This document shows positions 39,368-49,449 of a DNA stretch of 64,000 bases, piece by piece. This stretch comes from Pseudonocardiaceae bacterium (GTDB lineage Bacteria > Actinomycetota > Actinomycetes > Mycobacteriales > Pseudonocardiaceae). Position 1 is the first letter of the stretch; each line of letters opens with the position of its first letter. The notes under the pieces are model-generated. The model saw only the letters and a list, made by a program, of their open reading frames with translations. It did no database searches and was not told where the DNA came from. The translations under genes were made by a program, and so were the position numbers. The stretch covers positions 1 to 64,000 of the forward strand of contig WHTH01000018.1 in NCBI GenBank assembly GCA_009377865.1, read 5' to 3'.

Positions 39368-41485
39368 GTGACCGAGACCTCGCTCGCCCGTTACCCGTCG
39401 GCCCAGCGACTCGACGTCGTCGAGACCCTGCACGGCCACTCCCTCGCCGATCCCTACCGCTGGCTCGAGGATCCGTCCGACGACCGCACCGAGCGCTGGT
39501 CGCAGGCGCAGGACAAGCTGGGCCGCGCCCGGCTCGACGACCTGCCCGGCCGCGACCAGCTCGCCGCGGAGCTGACGCGGCTACTGTCCACCGGCTCAGT
39601 GTCGGTGCCGGTCTGGCGCGCAGGTCGGGCGTTCTTCATTCGGCGCGTACCGGATGGCGAGCACGCCGTCCTGCTCGTCCGGGAGAGCGCGGCCGACGGC
39701 TCCGTCACCGAGCGCGAGCTGATCGACGTGATGGCGCTGGACCCGTCGGGCCTGACGACGCTGGACTCCTGGGTGCCCAGCACCGAAGGTGACCGGCTCG
39801 CCTACCAGCTCTCGGTCGGTGGGGACGAGGAGTCGCTGCTGCACGTGATGGACGTGCGCACCGGTGAGGTGCTCGACGGGCCGATCGACCGCTGCCGCTA
39901 CTCCCCCATCGCATGGCTGCCCGGTGGCCAGGCGTTCTGCTACGTCCGCAGGCTGCCCGCCGACGAGGTTCCCGAGGGCGAGCAGCACTTCCACCGGCGG
40001 GTCTACGGACACCGTGTCGGCGCCGACCCCGGCGAGGACGTGCTGGTGCACGGTGAGGGGCTCGACCCCACCAACGACTACGGCGTGCACTGCTCGGTCG
40101 ACGGCCGGTGGCTGCTGGTCGACGCCTCGGCCGGCACCGCACCCCGCGATTCGATCTGGATCGCCGACCTGCACGGCTCGGGCGAGCTGGTCGCGGTGCT
40201 CACCGACTCCGACGCCGTTCGCGCCACCGCGTGGGTCGCCCGAGACGGCCGGCTCTACCTGCTCACCACGCTCGACGCGCCACGGTGGCGGCTGTGTGTC
40301 GCCGATCCGGCGAGGCCGACTCCCGAGCACTGGGAGGAGCTGGTGGCCGAGGATCCCGACTCGGTGCTCGGTGGGGTGCGCTGGCTGGAGGATCCGAACG
40401 GTGGCGGACCGTCGCTGGTGCTCGAGCGGACCCGGCACGCCGTGGCCGAGCTGCACCGCCACGCCGTGTCCGATGGCAGCCACCAAGGGACGATCCCGCT
40501 GCCCGGTACCGGCTCACTCGCCGGGCTGTCCACCGTCGACGAGCTGACACCGACCGGCGCCGGGCAGGTCTGGATCGGCTGGACCGACTTCCTGACCCCA
40601 CCCTGCGTCTACCGATACGACGCCGGCTCCGCGACCACCGACCTGCTCGAGGCCGCGCCCGGTGCCGCCGAGCTCCCGCCGCTGCACACCCAGCAGGTGC
40701 AGTTCCGCTCCGCCGACGGCGAGACCGTGCGGATGTTCGTCGTCGCGCCAACGGCGACACCCGACCGGCCCCGGCCTGCGATGTTGACGGGCTACGGCGG
40801 GTTCGGCCTCTCGCGGGAGCCGGCGTACAGCGCGGCGGCGCTGGCATGGGTCTCCGCCGGTGGGGTGTGGGCGCTGGCCTCGCTACGCGGCGGGAGCGAG
40901 GAGGGTGAGGAGTGGCACCGCGCCGGCATGCGCGAGCGCAAGGGCAATGTCTTCGACGACTTCCACGCCGCGGCCGAGTCGCTGGTCGCCCAGGGCTGGA
41001 CGACCGACGAGCAGCTCGCCATCACCGGCGGGTCCAACGGCGGGTTGCTGGTCGGCGCGGCGCTGACCCAGCAACCGTCACGCTACCGGGCGGTGTTCTG
41101 CTCGGCGCCACTGCTGGACATGGTGCGCTACGAGCTGTTCTCGCTGGGCCGCACCTGGAATGACGAGTACGGCACCGCCGGGGACCCGACCGAGCTGGGC
41201 TGGCTGCTGTCGTATTCCCCCTATCACCACGTGCGAGCGGACACGGCATACCCGGCGGTGCTGTTCGCGGTGTTCGAATCCGATGCCAGGGTCGATCCGA
41301 TGCACGCCCGCAAGATGTGCGCGTCACTGCAGCACGCGACGACCGCCGATCCCGCGACCGCGCCCGTGCTGATCCGCCGCGAGGTCGACGTCGGGCACGC
41401 CGTGCGCTCGGTGTCGCGCACGGTGTCGCTGGCCGTCGACCAGCTTGCGTTCCTGGCCCACCACACCGGTCTGGCCCTGCACTGA
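39368..41485 (+). CDS. Prolyl oligopeptidase (S9 serine peptidase)
   Basis: A protein of 705 aa. An N-terminal beta-propeller (about residues 70-410) covers the active site; the C-terminal alpha/beta hydrolase has the nucleophile elbow GGSNGGLLVG (Ser), Asp in FESDARVDP and His in VDVGHAVRS. It starts with ADPYRWLEDP as POP enzymes do. It cleaves short peptides after proline. The GTG start at 39368 has a poor ribosome site. In M. tuberculosis this position holds no such gene, so it is an insertion in the conserved order. Confidence 0.93.
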   Translation: MTETSLARYPSAQRLDVVETLHGHSLADPYRWLEDPSDDRTERWSQAQDKLGRARLDDLPGRDQLAAELTRLLSTGSVSVPVWRAGRAFFIRRVPDGEHAVLLVRESAADGSVTERELIDVMALDPSGLTTLDSWVPSTEGDRLAYQLSVGGDEESLLHVMDVRTGEVLDGPIDRCRYSPIAWLPGGQAFCYVRRLPADEVPEGEQHFHRRVYGHRVGADPGEDVLVHGEGLDPTNDYGVHCSVDGRWLLVDASAGTAPRDSIWIADLHGSGELVAVLTDSDAVRATAWVARDGRLYLLTTLDAPRWRLCVADPARPTPEHWEELVAEDPDSVLGGVRWLEDPNGGGPSLVLERTRHAVAELHRHAVSDGSHQGTIPLPGTGSLAGLSTVDELTPTGAGQVWIGWTDFLTPPCVYRYDAGSATTDLLEAAPGAAELPPLHTQQVQFRSADGETVRMFVVAPTATPDRPRPAMLTGYGGFGLSREPAYSAAALAWVSAGGVWALASLRGGSEEGEEWHRAGMRERKGNVFDDFHAAAESLVAQGWTTDEQLAITGGSNGGLLVGAALTQQPSRYRAVFCSAPLLDMVRYELFSLGRTWNDEYGTAGDPTELGWLLSYSPYHHVRADTAYPAVLFAVFESDARVDPMHARKMCASLQHATTADPATAPVLIRREVDVGHAVRSVSRTVSLAVDQLAFLAHHTGLALH

Positions 41486-41526
41486 ATTCCGACCTGCACC
41501 GAAGTTCGACATGCAACTGAGGCACC

Positions 41527-41919
41527 ATGGGGGGCGTGGCTGCACCGGAGAACTTTTACGACGCCGTCGGCGGCGAACCGACGTTCCGCAAGATCGTCGG
41601 CCGCTTCTACGAGCTGGTCGCGAAGGACGAGGTACTGCGCCCGATCTACCCCGACGAGGACCTCAGCGCCGCCGAGGAACGACTGCGGATGTTCCTCGTG
41701 CAGTACTGGGGTGGCCCGCGTACCTACTCTGAGCAGCGCGGCCACCCGCGGCTGCGGATGCGCCACGCCCCGTTCAGCATCGGGCCCACCGAGCGTGACG
41801 CGTGGCTGCGCTGCATGCGTGTCGCGGTCGAGGAGGCCGACCTCGGCGAGGCGTACCACGCGGTGCTGTGGAACTACCTGGAGTGGGCCGCGAACAGCAT
41901 GGTCAACAGCCCGTCCTGA
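41527..41919 (+). CDS. glbO: Group II truncated haemoglobin (HbO type)
   Basis: A protein of 130 aa: [20 protein letters not shown] at the start, then the proximal His in [17 protein letters not shown] and the Trp G8 after it. The B10 and CD1 tyrosines are plausible in RFYELV and [11 protein letters not shown]. It binds O2 with heme; in mycobacteria GlbO assists membrane respiration. It follows the peptidase gene by 41 bases. Confidence 0.95.
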   Translation: MGGVAAPENFYDAVGGEPTFRKIVGRFYELVAKDEVLRPIYPDEDLSAAEERLRMFLVQYWGGPRTYSEQRGHPRLRMRHAPFSIGPTERDAWLRCMRVAVEEADLGEAYHAVLWNYLEWAANSMVNSPS

Positions 41920-41978
41920 CCGTGCTGCAGCCATGACTGTGCTGAAGCGTCACGACGCTGATGGCAGGAGGGAGCCCC

Positions 41979-43592
41979 GTGCGACGAGCAGCAGGCACCA
42001 CGGGCGGTGACAACGGCGACCATGACTGGTGGCGCGACGCGGTCGTCTACCAGATCTACGTCCGCTCCTTCGCCGACTCCAGCGGCGACGGGGTCGGCGA
42101 TCTCGACGGTATCCGCGGCCGGCTTGGCTACCTCGAACTGCTCGGAGTGGACGCGATCTGGCTAACCCCCTTCTTCCGCTCGCCGATGGCCGACCACGGC
42201 TACGACGTCGCCGACCCGCGCGATGTCGATCCGCTCTTCGGTGACCTGAACGCGTTCGACGGGCTGGTCGCCGAGGCGCACGAGCGGGGGATGCGGGTCG
42301 TCGTCGACCTGGTGCCCAACCACACGTCCGACGCCCATGAGTGGTTCGTCGCGGCACGCAACGCCGCACCCGGCTCACCCGAGCGGGACCGATACATCCT
42401 TCGCGACGGCACCGGACCGGACGGCGCTGCACCCCCGAACAACTGGACCAGCATCTTCGGCGGGAACGCCTGGACCCGGCTCGATGACGGCCAGTGGTAT
42501 CTGCACCTGTTCTCTCCCGAGCAGCCCGACCTCAACTGGGAGAACCCGGAGGTGTGGGCCGACCTGGAGCGCACGCTGCGCTGCTGGCTCGATCGCGGGG
42601 TCGACGGCTTCCGTATCGATGTGGCGCACGGCATGGCCAAACCGCCCGGCCTGCCCGACATGGTCGAGCCGATCGAACCGCAGCACGGCCTGCTGCCAGA
42701 CGATGTCGAGGATCGGCGATTCGACGCCGAAGGTGTGCACGACATCCACCGCATGATCCGCAAGGTGCTCGACGAGTACGTCGGGAGGTTGGCGGTCGGT
42801 GAGATCTGGGTGACCAGCGACGTCGCTTTCGGACGTTACGTTCGCCCCGACGAGCTACACCAGGGGTTCAATTTCCGGCTGGCCGCCGCCGACTTCGACG
42901 CAGCCGACCTGCGCCGCGCAATCGACCACTCGCTGGCCGCGGTCGGCGACACGGGCGCGTCGCCGACGTGGACGCTGTCGAACCACGACGTGGTGCGCGA
43001 GGTGACCCGTTACGGCGGTGGCGAGCTCGGCGTGCGGCGGGCGCGGGCGATGACGCTGGTCGCACTGGCGTTGCCGGGCTCCGTCTACGTCTACAACGGC
43101 GCCGAGCTGGGATTGCCCCAGGTCGAATTGCCCGACGACGCGTTGCAGGACCCAGTCTGGGAGCGCTCCGGGCACACCGAGCGTGGCCGCGATGGCGCCC
43201 GGGTACCCGTGCCATGGGAGGGCGCCGAACCGCCCTACGGATTCAGCATGACGGCCGCGACGTGGCTGCCGATGCCATCCGACTGGGCGGACCTGACGGT
43301 GGCGGCGCAGCTCGAGGACCCAGACTCCATGCTGTCGCTGTACCGGCGCGCGCTGGAGCTGCGCCGGGAGCACGCCGCTCCCGATGATGCAGCGCTGGAG
43401 TGGCACGGCGCACCGGAAGGCTGTCTCGCCTTCCATCGCGATGCGGGCAGCCTCGTGTGCGCGCTGAACACCTCCCCGGTGGCGGTCCCGCTGCCGCCCG
43501 GCGACGTGCTGCTCGCCAGTGGACCGCTGCCCGACGATGAGCGGGTACTCCCGCCGGAAACCGCCGCCTGGCTCTCCCCGGCATCGGCGTGA
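41979..43592 (+). CDS. aglA: Alpha-glucosidase, GH13 family
   Basis: A protein of 537 aa. The GH13 conserved regions are DLVPNHTSD, the nucleophile Asp in DGFRIDVAHGMA, acid Glu in AVGEIWV, and SNHDVVREVTRYGG. It starts DWWRDAVVYQIYVRSFADSS like oligo-1,6-glucosidases and Rv2471. It hydrolyses short alpha-glucosides such as maltose or isomaltose. The GTG at 41979 has AGGAGGGAG 5 bases upstream and is favoured over ATG 41961. The glbO-aglA order is as in mycobacteria. Confidence 0.94.
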   Translation: MRRAAGTTGGDNGDHDWWRDAVVYQIYVRSFADSSGDGVGDLDGIRGRLGYLELLGVDAIWLTPFFRSPMADHGYDVADPRDVDPLFGDLNAFDGLVAEAHERGMRVVVDLVPNHTSDAHEWFVAARNAAPGSPERDRYILRDGTGPDGAAPPNNWTSIFGGNAWTRLDDGQWYLHLFSPEQPDLNWENPEVWADLERTLRCWLDRGVDGFRIDVAHGMAKPPGLPDMVEPIEPQHGLLPDDVEDRRFDAEGVHDIHRMIRKVLDEYVGRLAVGEIWVTSDVAFGRYVRPDELHQGFNFRLAAADFDAADLRRAIDHSLAAVGDTGASPTWTLSNHDVVREVTRYGGGELGVRRARAMTLVALALPGSVYVYNGAELGLPQVELPDDALQDPVWERSGHTERGRDGARVPVPWEGAEPPYGFSMTAATWLPMPSDWADLTVAAQLEDPDSMLSLYRRALELRREHAAPDDAALEWHGAPEGCLAFHRDAGSLVCALNTSPVAVPLPPGDVLLASGPLPDDERVLPPETAAWLSPASA

Positions 43593-43622
43593 CCCGCTGC
43601 CAGAGCACCTGCGGCGCGGCGT

Positions 43623-43805
43623 TCACACGGTGTGAAGGGTGAGCCGCGCACCAAGCACGGCAACCAGCAATGTCAAGTCGCCGGGGTCGCTCGTGACGAT
43701 CATCACGGCGTTCCCGTCGTGGGCCAGCAGCACGACGAGCGCGTCGACCACATCGGACGTGCCGGCTTTCGCGCACAGTTCACCCGCCGCCCGCGCTGTC
43801 GACAC
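43623..43805 (-). pseudogene. VapC PIN-domain toxin C-terminal remnant
   Basis: Sixty codons read RAAGELCAKAGTSDVVDA and VTSDPGDLTLLVAVLG, matching the C-terminal half of PIN ribonucleases (the SDVVDA and TSDPxDL acidic residues). The N-terminal Asp strand is missing; the frame is interrupted upstream by the thioesterase gene. No vapB is present. It is a fossil of a toxin-antitoxin pair between aglA and the thioesterase. Confidence 0.65.
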
Positions 43806-44211
43806 GGTAGTCGGCGAGGAAGGCGCGCTCGGCGTCGGTGAGCCGGCGCGGCCGCTCGGCTGACAGGTCGAAGGGCACCAACTGGGTCCGCGCGGTGGCG
43901 ACCCGCTGCCCGGAACTCCCGTCGACGACCTCGTAATCCATGTCGAACCAGGCAGCCCGCACCGTGGCCACCCACAACGTCACCCGCGCGGGGACGCTCG
44001 TGTAGCACAACGGCCGCTGGTAGTGCACCGACAGTCGCGCCACCAGCAAGCCTTGGTCGAGCCCACCGCCGCGGGCGTCGAGGGCGGCCCGGCTGAAGAG
44101 CAGCTCGGTGCGCGCGTCCTCGATCAGCGTCACGACGCAAGCGTTGTTGACATGCCCGAACGCATCCATGTCGGACCAGCGCACCCCAACGTCGGTGCGG
44201 TATGCCGTCAC
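43780..44211 (-). CDS. Acyl-CoA thioesterase, 4HBT hotdog family
   Basis: A protein of 143 aa. The hotdog 4HBT motif is VRWSDMDAFGHVNNA with the catalytic Asp. VHYQRPLCY and FDMDYEVVDG follow. It hydrolyses acyl- or hydroxybenzoyl-CoA type thioesters; the substrate is unknown. The GTG at 44211 follows GGAGG. Rv2475c, next to gdh in M. tuberculosis, is the syntenic counterpart. It lies 35 bases downstream of gdh and overlaps the vapC remnant by 26 bases. Confidence 0.92.
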   Translation of the reverse strand: MTAYRTDVGVRWSDMDAFGHVNNACVVTLIEDARTELLFSRAALDARGGGLDQGLLVARLSVHYQRPLCYTSVPARVTLWVATVRAAWFDMDYEVVDGSSGQRVATARTQLVPFDLSAERPRRLTDAERAFLADYRVDSAGGG

Positions 44212-44246
44212 CGTGCCTCCAAAGCAGCTGTGGACAGGTCTGTGCG

Positions 44247-47200
44247 TCAGCGCACCATGCCACGGATGCGGCGGGTGGCCACCGACAGCGTGGGCAGGTC
44301 GAGCGGTGCGGAGCCGGCGATCTCGGCGAGGGTGGCGCGGGCACGCTCGAGCCGCGACGCGTTCTCCCGCTCCCAGCGCCCGATCGTCTCGTCGATGCCC
44401 ACCCCGGGATCGCTGCCGCGGAGCACGTCCAGCGTGATCTCGCGCAACGAGGCGAACAGGTCGTCGCGCAGCGCCAGCCGGGCCAGCGCATGCCAGCGGT
44501 CGCCTCGTTCGAGCTCGCTGACCGAGCGCAGCATCCGGTCGATGTCGAGGTGCGCCGACAGTGCGTAATACAGCTCCGCGACGTGTGCCGGGTTCCATTC
44601 GGCGACCTCGGCGCCACTGGCATCGCGTTCCCCCAGCTCGGCGACCTCGGCGACGTCGAGCAACCCGAACGCCGGCAGCGCCGCCCCCACCCGGTGGGCG
44701 AGGTCGTCGGGTACCCCCCGCTCGATGAGCCCGTACGTCGCGGCAGCGAGGTCATCGGCCTCCCGGTCCCGGAGCCACTCGGGCACCCGGGGCGCCAGCG
44801 CAGCCACGACGCCCCGGAACCGCGCGATCTCGGCGCCGACTGCCAGCGGCTGCGGCCGGTGGATCAGCAGCCAGCGGCTGGTCCGGTCGAGCAGCCGGCG
44901 AAGCTCGAGCCGCATCGCGTCGGCGACGTCGACCGGCACCGCCGTGCCGAGCTCCTCGATCGAACGCCAGATCGCGTGCAGATCGAACACCGCCGTCGCG
45001 ACGGCGAACGCGCGCACCGAGTCGGTCGCGGTCGCCGACATCTCCTCGGCCAGCCGGAAGGCATAGGTCATGCCGCCGCCGTCGACCACCTCGTTGACCA
45101 GCAACGTGGTGGTGATCTCGCGGCGCAACGGGTGCACCCGGATGGCCTGGCCGAACCGGTCACGCAGCGGCGCGGGGAAATAATCCGGCAGCCGGGCGCG
45201 GAACACCTCGGCGTCGGGCAGATCGCTGGCCAGCACCTCGTCGGTCAGCGCGAGCTTCACGTGCGCGGTCAGGCTGGCCAGCTCGGGTGAGGTCAGCGCC
45301 GCGCGCGACTCGGTCGCCGACTCCAGTGCGGCGAACTGCTGCGCCGTCGGCAGCGCCTCCAGCGCCCGGTCCAGGCCGAGCTGCTCCTCGAAGTGCTCGA
45401 CGAGCCTGCGATGCACCGACAGCATCGGCTCCCCGTGTGCGCGGCTGACCCCCAGCAGGATGTTCTGCGAGATGTTGTCGGCGAGCACCAGGTCGGCCAC
45501 CTCGCCGGTCATCTGTTCGAGCAGCGGGTTGCGCGCCGCGGCGGGCAGCGCCCCGTCGGCCACCAGCCCGTCGAGCAGGATCTTGATGTTCACCTCGTGG
45601 TCGGAGCAGTCCACCCCGGCGGAGTTGTCGATGGCGTCGGTGTTGACCTTGCCGCCGGCCCGGGCGAACTCGATGCGGCCGCGCTGGGTCAGCCCGAGGT
45701 TGCCGCCCTCCCCGATCACCTTGACCCGCAGCTGCGCGCCGTCCACCCGCACGACGTCGTTGGCCTTGTCGCCGACATCGGCATGGCTCTCGGCCGACGA
45801 CTTGACGTAGGTGCCGATGCCGCCGTTGAACAGCAGATCGGCGGGGGCCGACAGGATCGCCCGGATCAGCTCGGGCGGGGAGAGCCGGGTGACGCCCTCG
45901 GCGATCCCCAGCGCCGCGCGCATCGCGTCATCCACCGGGATGCGCTTGGTGGTGCGCGACCACACACCGCCACCGGCGCTGATCACCGAGCGGTCGTAGT
46001 CGTCCCAGCTCGACCGTGGCAGCGAGAACAACCGGGACCGCTCGGCGAAGGAGCGCGCCGGGTCCGGATCGGGGTCGACGAACACGTGCCGGTGGTCGAA
46101 GGCGGCGAGCAGCCGGATGTGCTCGGACAGCAGCATCCCGTTGCCGAACACGTCGCCGGACATGTCGCCGACGCCCACGACCGTGAATCCCTGCCGCTGG
46201 GTGTCGACGCCGAGCTCGCGGAAGTGGCGTTTGACGCTCTCCCACGCACCACGGGCCGTGATGCCCATCTGCTTGTGGTCATAGCCGGCCGAACCACCGG
46301 AGGCGAAGGCATCGCCGAGCCAGAAGTCGTAGGACGCGGCGACCTCGTTGGCGATGTCAGAAAAGCTCGCCGTGCCCTTGTCCGCGGCCACCACCAGGTA
46401 GCTGTCGTCGACGTCGTGGCGCACCACGTCGCGCGGCGGTTCGACCCGTCCCGCAACGAGGTTGTCGGTGACGTCGAGCAGGCCGCAGATGAACGCGCGG
46501 TAGCAGACGATCCCCTCGCGCTGCGTCGCCTCGCGATCGGTGCCCGGGTCTCCGGTCGGCGCGGGCGGTCGCTTGACGACGAAGCCACCCTTGGCGCCGA
46601 CCGGCACGATGACGGCGTTCTTGACGGCCTGCGCCTTGACCAGGCCGAGCACCTCGGTGCGGAAATCCTCCCGCCGGTCCGACCAGCGCAGCCCCCCGCG
46701 TGCCACCGGCCCGAAGCGCAGGTGCACCCCCTCTACGCGCGGCGAGCACACGAAGATCTCGAACGCCGGCCGCGGCTCGGGCAGCTCCGGCACCGCGTGG
46801 GGTTCGAGTTTCAGCGCCAGGTACGGCCGCGGCTTGCCCTCGGCGTCGCGCACGAAGTGGTTGGTCCGCACCGTGGCCAGCACCAGCCGCAGCAGGCTGC
46901 GCAGGATCCGGTCGGTGTCGAGCCCGGCCACCTCGTCGATCATCGCGGTGAGCTCGTCGGTGAGCCGGTCATGCTGCGCGTCACGGGCGTCGAACTGTGG
47001 GTCGAAGCGAACCTCGAACAGCCGCACCAACGCAACGGCGATCGCGGTGTGTGCCAGCAGCACGTCCTCGACGTACTCCTGGCTGTAGGGGCTGCCCGCC
47101 TGCCGCTGGTAGCGCACATAGCCGCGCAGCAGCGCCGCCTGCCGCCAGTCCAGGCCGGCGTGCAGCACCAGCGCGTTGAAGCGGTCCACCTCGGCCGCGC

Positions 47201-49199
47201 CGCGCCAGGCGGCCACGAAGGCGTCCTCGAAACGTTGCTGAACCGCCTCGACGTCCTGGTCTCCGAGCAGCTCGAGCAGCTCGGGTTCCAGCCGCAGGCC
47301 GAAGTCGTAGATCCAGCAGTCCGCGCCGTCGCTGCGCATCACCTCGTAGGGTCGCTCGTCGACGACCTCGACATCCATCGCCTGCAGCACCGGCATGACC
47401 TGCGAGAGCGTGATGCGCTGCCCGGCCAGGTAGAGCTTGAAGCGCCGTTCGCCCGGATCGGCCCACTCCGGTTCGTAGAACTGGAGATCCAGCCCGTCGG
47501 CAGCGGCCAGCGCCTCCAGGTTGCGCGCGTCGCGCAGCGCGGTCGCTGCCCCGAAGTCCTCCTTGTAGGCCTGCGGGAAGGCCTCGGAGTAGCGGGTGAC
47601 GAGCTCGGTGAGCTCCCCGGTTCGGTCTTCGGCGTGGGCCTGCTCGAGCACCAGATCGTCCCAGGTGCGGGTTGCGGTCACGAGGTGCTCGGTGATGGTG
47701 GCGGTGCCGGGCGGCTGGGGCGTCTCACCGGGATGCGTGTGCACGGTGAAGTGCACCCTGGCCAGCTGAGACTCCCCGACCTGCGCGCTGTACTCGATCG
47801 ACGTGCCACCCAGATCGCGCAGCAGCACCTCCTGCATCGCCAGCCGGGTCCGGGTGGTGTAGCGGTCGCGCGGCAGGTAGACCAGGCAGGAGTAGAACCG
47901 GCCGTAGGCGTCTCGGCGGCGGAACAGCCGCAGCGTGCGGCGATCGGCCAGCGCCAGCACCCCGGTGACCGTCGTGTACAGCGAGTCGGGATCGGTGGAG
48001 AACAGCTCCGTCCGCGGGTAGGTCTGAACCACCTCGAGCATCCGCTGCCCGGAGTAGGACGTCAGCGGGAAGCCGGCACGGCGGATCACGTCGAGGACCC
48101 GGCGCCGGATCACCGGGATGTCGAGCACGTCCTCGTGCAGCGCAGTGGTGGTGAGCATGCCGAGGAAGCGGTGCTCGCCGGTGACCGCGCCGTAGGCGTC
48201 GAAGGTCTTGACGCCGACGTAGTAGGGATAGACCGGGCGGTAGACGGTGGACGGTGCGCTGGCCTGGGTGAGCACCAGCAACTCCGGGGACAGCGCGTTG
48301 GCCACATCCGGCCCGGAGGTGAAGCTGCGGGCGGCGAGGCTGTCACGGCGCAGCACGCCGAGCCCGGAAGCCAGCTGCGCACGCAGCGCCTGGCTGTCAC
48401 CGGCGCTCTCACCGCGGACCAGTTCGTAGTACCGGTAGCCGAGGAACGTGAAGTGGCCGTCGGCCAGCCAGCGCAGCAACGCGGCCCCGTCGGCGACCTC
48501 GTGCTCAGGCAGTGGCAGCGTGGCCTGCTCGAGTTCGTCGGCCAGCGCCAGCACGGTGGACGACATCCGGTCGCTGTCCTCGACGACCTCGCGGACGTCG
48601 GTCAGCACGGTGTGCAGCCGCTGCTCGATCTCGCCGCCGCGCTCGTCGTCGGTGACGCGGTCGATATCCACATGCATCCAGGACTCGGCGAGGGTGTCTT
48701 CCGGCGCCTGATCGGGATCGGTGCCGGCCAGCACCTCCCGCAACGCGCCGGCGACATCGCGGCGGACCACGACGATGGGATGGAGCACCCGGTGCACCGG
48801 GACCTCCATGCGGTCGAGCTCGGCGACCACGGAGTCGACGAGGTAGGGCATGTCGTCGGTGACGATCTGCACGGCGGTCGACCCCGCCGTCGACCCAGCC
48901 GTCGCGCCGTCCTCGTCGGGACCGAGCACCCGGATCGCGGGCCGCCCGGAGGTCCGGTCGTCGGCGAGCCGGCGGTGGGCGGCGACCACTGCGGCGAGGT
49001 CTGCCGGCTCCTCGGCGGACAGCTCATCCGGGGGCGCGTGGCGGAAGTACGTCTGGATCAGTCCGGTGAGTTCCGGCGCGACCCGCTCCGCCTCGGTGAG
49101 CAGCTCGTCGCGCACGAGCTCCGGGTCGCGTCGCAGCATCGGTCCCGCAGCGCCCACTGGCGGTCGCTGCGCGTAGGGGGTGCGGCCACGGGCGGTCAC
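44247..49199 (-). CDS. gdh: NAD-specific glutamate dehydrogenase, giant (GDH180) type
   Basis: A protein of 1,650 aa, the large GDH type. The catalytic core (about residues 760-1270) shows RVEGVHLRFGPVARGGLRWS, VPVGAKGGFVVKRPP, AADKGTASFSDIANEVA, GDMSGDVFGNGML and NTDAIDNSAGVDCSDHEVN. The N-terminal half contains ACT-like regulatory regions. It deaminates glutamate to 2-oxoglutarate with NAD+. In mycobacteria it is controlled by GarA, which cannot be tested here. The GTG at 49199 overlaps the stop of a 12-codon mini-ORF (GTGA). The minus-strand frame stays open further upstream but without coding character. Confidence 0.96.
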   Translation of the reverse strand: MTARGRTPYAQRPPVGAAGPMLRRDPELVRDELLTEAERVAPELTGLIQTYFRHAPPDELSAEEPADLAAVVAAHRRLADDRTSGRPAIRVLGPDEDGATAGSTAGSTAVQIVTDDMPYLVDSVVAELDRMEVPVHRVLHPIVVVRRDVAGALREVLAGTDPDQAPEDTLAESWMHVDIDRVTDDERGGEIEQRLHTVLTDVREVVEDSDRMSSTVLALADELEQATLPLPEHEVADGAALLRWLADGHFTFLGYRYYELVRGESAGDSQALRAQLASGLGVLRRDSLAARSFTSGPDVANALSPELLVLTQASAPSTVYRPVYPYYVGVKTFDAYGAVTGEHRFLGMLTTTALHEDVLDIPVIRRRVLDVIRRAGFPLTSYSGQRMLEVVQTYPRTELFSTDPDSLYTTVTGVLALADRRTLRLFRRRDAYGRFYSCLVYLPRDRYTTRTRLAMQEVLLRDLGGTSIEYSAQVGESQLARVHFTVHTHPGETPQPPGTATITEHLVTATRTWDDLVLEQAHAEDRTGELTELVTRYSEAFPQAYKEDFGAATALRDARNLEALAAADGLDLQFYEPEWADPGERRFKLYLAGQRITLSQVMPVLQAMDVEVVDERPYEVMRSDGADCWIYDFGLRLEPELLELLGDQDVEAVQQRFEDAFVAAWRGAAEVDRFNALVLHAGLDWRQAALLRGYVRYQRQAGSPYSQEYVEDVLLAHTAIAVALVRLFEVRFDPQFDARDAQHDRLTDELTAMIDEVAGLDTDRILRSLLRLVLATVRTNHFVRDAEGKPRPYLALKLEPHAVPELPEPRPAFEIFVCSPRVEGVHLRFGPVARGGLRWSDRREDFRTEVLGLVKAQAVKNAVIVPVGAKGGFVVKRPPAPTGDPGTDREATQREGIVCYRAFICGLLDVTDNLVAGRVEPPRDVVRHDVDDSYLVVAADKGTASFSDIANEVAASYDFWLGDAFASGGSAGYDHKQMGITARGAWESVKRHFRELGVDTQRQGFTVVGVGDMSGDVFGNGMLLSEHIRLLAAFDHRHVFVDPDPDPARSFAERSRLFSLPRSSWDDYDRSVISAGGGVWSRTTKRIPVDDAMRAALGIAEGVTRLSPPELIRAILSAPADLLFNGGIGTYVKSSAESHADVGDKANDVVRVDGAQLRVKVIGEGGNLGLTQRGRIEFARAGGKVNTDAIDNSAGVDCSDHEVNIKILLDGLVADGALPAAARNPLLEQMTGEVADLVLADNISQNILLGVSRAHGEPMLSVHRRLVEHFEEQLGLDRALEALPTAQQFAALESATESRAALTSPELASLTAHVKLALTDEVLASDLPDAEVFRARLPDYFPAPLRDRFGQAIRVHPLRREITTTLLVNEVVDGGGMTYAFRLAEEMSATATDSVRAFAVATAVFDLHAIWRSIEELGTAVPVDVADAMRLELRRLLDRTSRWLLIHRPQPLAVGAEIARFRGVVAALAPRVPEWLRDREADDLAAATYGLIERGVPDDLAHRVGAALPAFGLLDVAEVAELGERDASGAEVAEWNPAHVAELYYALSAHLDIDRMLRSVSELERGDRWHALARLALRDDLFASLREITLDVLRGSDPGVGIDETIGRWERENASRLERARATLAEIAGSAPLDLPTLSVATRRIRGMVR

Positions 49200-49234
49200 G
49201 CCGCCTCGGCGGCGAAGAGTGCGTCGGCGATCAT
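49196..49234 (-). CDS. 12-residue mini-ORF coupled to glutamate dehydrogenase
   Basis: The mini-ORF encodes MIADALFAAEAA and ends in TGA overlapping the gdh GTG (GTGA). GGAG lies 8 bases before the ATG. It matches the mini-ORF at 1421-1462 in 9 of 12 residues and about 40 of 44 aligned bases, including the flanking AGA and TGACC. Its role is unknown; it could couple translation or act as a leader peptide. Confidence 0.45.
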   Translation of the reverse strand: MIADALFAAEAA

Positions 49235-49449
49235 TCTTGCTGCTCCACGCTCGGCGGCGCTCCTGCTGCGCCGGCACCGCGGCCCACCCTAGTCTGCGAA
49301 GTTGCGGTGCCCGTTCCGTCGTGCCGGTGGCACCCGAGATTGCCCGAACGCCGACTGCCGCGCGCATCCTGTACGCGTCGCGCGCGAAACTACGCGCGCG
49401 TGGCGAGAACTCGCGCGCGACGGCGGCGACACCACCGGTGGCCCCGAGG

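Noticed and set aside
45393-49292. A 1,299-codon open frame on the plus strand
   Set aside because: It is antisense to glutamate dehydrogenase and has no recognisable domain; long antisense frames are expected in GC-rich coding DNA.
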